Positions 7,602 to 9,150 of a DNA stretch of 9,150 nt are shown piece by piece. Source of the DNA: Saprospiraceae bacterium (GTDB taxonomy: Bacteria; Bacteroidota; Bacteroidia; Chitinophagales; Saprospiraceae); assembly GCA_020630895.1 (NCBI GenBank), contig JAHDII010000114.1, forward strand, positions 1-9,150, written 5' to 3'. A program made the position numbers and the translations under genes. Numbering within the stretch: the first letter of the stretch is position 1; each line of letters starts with the position of its first letter. The notes under the pieces were generated by a model that saw only the letters and a program-made list of their open reading frames with translations, did no database searches and was not told the DNA's origin.

Positions 7602-8186
7602 TTATAATAATTTTAGTTGGTTTTCTGTTAATTCATTGAGCACAAAATCTTTTTTCTCCATCCATTCACAAACCGAATCATAATTCTCAGTAAAAGATTT
7701 AATATATTTCAATTCTATATGAGATAATTTCATGAGCAATTCTGCATATTCATACTTTTGATTTACTACTGCTACCACTGATAACGCTAGTGTTCCATAT
7801 CTATCATCCCAATTTTCAATTTGATTTTGATAAATTAATTTAGTCACTTCTTTAAGTTCTATTTCGTATTCATTTAAATAATTTTCAGGAATTTTTGGAT
7901 TGTTTTCTTGCTGTCGAGCTAATTCAATAATTATAATTAATCCATAAATATTCCAATTATTGAATGGTTTATTTATCGCTATTCTAATCAAATGTGGTAA
8001 TGTATAATAAGAAGCTAAACCAACATCTCCTTGATGATATAATTCTTTCCAAAAAATTTTAAATATTTGATCTATTTCTTTAGAATTATTAGTCTTTTCT
8101 AATTCTAACAAGTGAATTGAAGCATCAAATTTTTGTTTATATCCTCCTTTTAAATTTTTCCAAAAAGGATCTCTAAGATCTAGCAT
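7602..8186 (-). CDS. Uncharacterised helical protein with HQGDVG motif
   Basis: From the ATG at 8186 the product has 194 residues; a TTG at 8204 would add six residues (with CGT-AAA-AAA-AAT-TAT) but is an unlikely start. There is no signal peptide or membrane helix, so it should be cytoplasmic. The N-terminus LDLRDPFWKNLKGGY (2-16) is followed by an amphipathic helix, then FWKELYHQGDVGLASYYTLPHLIRIA (about 45-70), whose HQGDVG and PHL elements resemble a recurring motif in uncharacterised bacterial proteins. I recall relatives annotated only as hypothetical or HEAT-like. The remainder is predicted alpha-helical (about 80-94, 108-126, 132-160, 165-190), consistent with a small helical-repeat fold. 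No catalytic residues are evident. Some small HEAT-like proteins serve as immunity proteins, but no toxin gene is nearby, so that role is not supported here. It stands between genes in the same direction with gaps of 66 and 135 bp. Confidence 0.7.
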   Translation of the reverse strand: MLDLRDPFWKNLKGGYKQKFDASIHLLELEKTNNSKEIDQIFKIFWKELYHQGDVGLASYYTLPHLIRIAINKPFNNWNIYGLIIIIELARQQENNPKIPENYLNEYEIELKEVTKLIYQNQIENWDDRYGTLALSVVAVVNQKYEYAELLMKLSHIELKYIKSFTENYDSVCEWMEKKDFVLNELTENQLKLL

Positions 8187-8257
8187 ATAATTTTTTTTAC
8201 GCAATCATCTAAATGAAATAAATCAATTTATTTTTGGAAAATCTATTTTCTTTTCAA

Positions 8258-8327
8258 TACAATTTTGATACATGCACAACTTGTTTTTCTCTTACAATTT
8301 TGTGTTTTACCCAACTTGGATTTAATA
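8258..8327. repeat. Imperfect 35-bp direct repeat, two copies
   Basis: TACAATTTTG recurs at 8258-8267 and 8293-8302, and CAACTTG at 8277-8283 and 8312-8318; both words are displaced by exactly 35 bases, giving about 22 of 35 matches overall. The second copy reaches into the stop region of the lipoprotein gene. In AT-rich DNA this may be a decayed small duplication or chance. Confidence 0.3.
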
Positions 8328-9086
8328 ATAAACTATCGTTCCAGATTTAGGAAATTTCAACTCATTATTTCCAGGATAAAAATCATTCATATTCGGCAAA
8401 ACTTCCAATTTATGAATCGTATTCTCTTTCTCAACTGTTGAAGTTTCATTATCACAATCTTCTATTTCTTTTTTATAATCTATTTGACCTGTTGAAAGAT
8501 TATAATCAAAATCGAAAACAGAATCACAAGGTGCTCCAAAATTAACAGATGCTCCAATAAGTTTAAATTCATTATTTTGATATCTATATCTATGCGTATA
8601 ATTCCATTTTTGACGACTTCCTCCAAAGTGATCAATCACTATACAATTTCTCTCTATTGAAATTCCTTCAAAAGGATCTCCCATCATTCCTCCATGCTTG
8701 CTTGATAATATACCTCCAAGTGATTTTTTCCATAATTCCCATTCATCCATATTTTTTTTATAAATATGAATTTCTCTTTCCGTTCCTAAATCTGTTTCTT
8801 TTCCTGTATCATATACTACAACTTTTTCAGGAATTTCATCTTTATCTAAATCTCCTTCGACTTCATCAAGAATTTTTAAGGTTTTGGGTAATTGATCATT
8901 CTCTGTTTCACTATCATCAACTGCAACTTTTTCAGAAACTTCATCTTTGTTTACATTTATTTCTTTTGTATCAATTGCTTTAGATGTATCTGATAGTTGA
9001 TCATTTTCTTTTTCGGGACTATTGCAAAAAGTAAATAAAAAGATAAATAGGATTACGCTTATGCTTATAGACTTCCTCGTTTTCAT
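8322..9086 (-). CDS. Probable lipoprotein with duplicated 35-residue segment and calcium-loop-like motif
   Basis: The ATG at 9086 gives 254 residues. The N-terminus is basic (MKTRK) with a hydrophobic core (8-20) ending in LFTFC21, which resembles a lipobox although Phe at -1 is unusual; lipidation at C21 followed by N-S-P-E would fit an outer-membrane-bound or periplasmic lipoprotein. Residues 27-61 and 62-96 are a tandem repeat with an exact 35-residue offset, 17 of 35 identical, both starting ENDQL. The second copy carries GDLDKDEIPEKVVVYD (78-93), where D79, D81, D83 and E87 match the DxDxDxxxE spacing of calcium-binding FG-GAP/EF-hand-like loops; the first copy has N44, N46, D48, E52. 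Residues about 100-200 form a predicted beta-rich domain (EREIHIYKK, ISIERNCIVIDHFGGSRQKWNYTHRYRYQNNEFKLIGA) of a type common in Bacteroidota surface and periplasmic proteins. C187 and C211 could pair. Function not recognised. Confidence 0.75.
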   Translation of the reverse strand: MKTRKSISISVILFIFLFTFCNSPEKENDQLSDTSKAIDTKEINVNKDEVSEKVAVDDSETENDQLPKTLKILDEVEGDLDKDEIPEKVVVYDTGKETDLGTEREIHIYKKNMDEWELWKKSLGGILSSKHGGMMGDPFEGISIERNCIVIDHFGGSRQKWNYTHRYRYQNNEFKLIGASVNFGAPCDSVFDFDYNLSTGQIDYKKEIEDCDNETSTVEKENTIHKLEVLPNMNDFYPGNNELKFPKSGTIVYY

Positions 9087-9130
9087 AATTATATTGTAAT
9101 GAATGAGTGAAATTGGAATAGATGAATGTT

Positions 9131-9138
9131 CAAATCTA
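9131..9138 (-). promoter_or_regulatory. Candidate -7 promoter element of the lipoprotein gene
   Basis: On the minus strand TAGATTTG is a perfect TAnnTTTG match, 44 bases upstream of the ATG at 9086, giving a leader of about 35-40 bases. The -33 TTG would fall beyond the right edge of the window, so it cannot be checked here. Confidence 0.4.
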
Positions 9139-9150
9139 AAAAAATTTATT

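Noticed and set aside
8187..8204. TTG start at 8204 for the HQGDVG-family gene
   Set aside because: The extension encodes only a lysine-rich six-residue stretch from an A-run; the ATG at 8186 has a good A-rich upstream region and begins the family-like LDLRDP sequence.
8657..8983. Plus-strand ORF of 108 codons antisense to the lipoprotein gene
   Set aside because: Its Phe/Leu/His-rich, repetitive protein is what the reverse complement of Glu/Lys/Asp-rich codons produces; the minus-strand gene has a signal sequence and family-like motifs.
6801..9086. Anti-phage defence or toxin-immunity island made of the CPBP, HQGDVG and lipoprotein genes
   Set aside because: No nuclease, toxin, NTPase, reverse transcriptase, restriction or effector domain is visible in or between these genes, and no mobile-element boundary; the idea rests only on the loose history of the Abi name.

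Overview
The window looks like an ordinary chromosomal segment of a low-GC member of the Bacteroidota, probably of Flavobacteriia or a related class. The support is the strongly AT-rich sequence (roughly 30% GC by eye), the absence of Shine-Dalgarno sequences before the starts, perfect matches to the Bacteroidota -7 promoter element (TAnnTTTG), and family types common in that phylum: a YfhO-like multi-membrane protein, a single-chain LolC/LolE-type permease and a CARDB-like exported protein. I cannot name a genus.

Layout. Positions 1-1617 (-) hold the N-terminal 539 codons of a YfhO-like polytopic membrane protein that runs off the left edge. Diverging from it across only 38 bp is a family 2 glycosyltransferase (1656-2414, +); the two genes have overlapping promoter regions. 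The glycosyltransferase ends 2 bp from the end of a convergent LolC/LolE-type permease (2417-3724, -). After a 143-bp gap comes a divergent exported CARDB-like protein (3868-4698, +). Its stop overlaps by 8 bp the end of a long-chain-alcohol-oxidase-type GMC flavoprotein (4691-6688, -). To the right three more leftward genes follow with 66-135 bp gaps: a CPBP-family membrane protease (6801-7535), an uncharacterised helical protein with an HQGDVG motif (7602-8186), and a probable lipoprotein with an internal 35-residue duplication and a calcium-loop-like motif (8322-9086).

How the genes relate. Most proteins are envelope-related: a membrane protein probably acting on surface glycans, a glycosyltransferase, a lipoprotein-export permease, two exported proteins and a membrane protease. 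They form single-gene units in alternating directions rather than one operon, so no single pathway can be assigned. The YfhO-like/glycosyltransferase pair is the only neighbour pair with a plausible shared role (surface glycan modification).

I see no tRNA, rRNA, CRISPR array, insertion sequence, integrase or prophage gene, and no gene-free stretch above 300 bases. I found no convincing new multi-gene system. The items most worth a second look are the overlapping divergent promoters near 1619-1661, the duplicated lipoprotein, the HQGDVG-family protein and the alcohol-oxidase-type flavoprotein.
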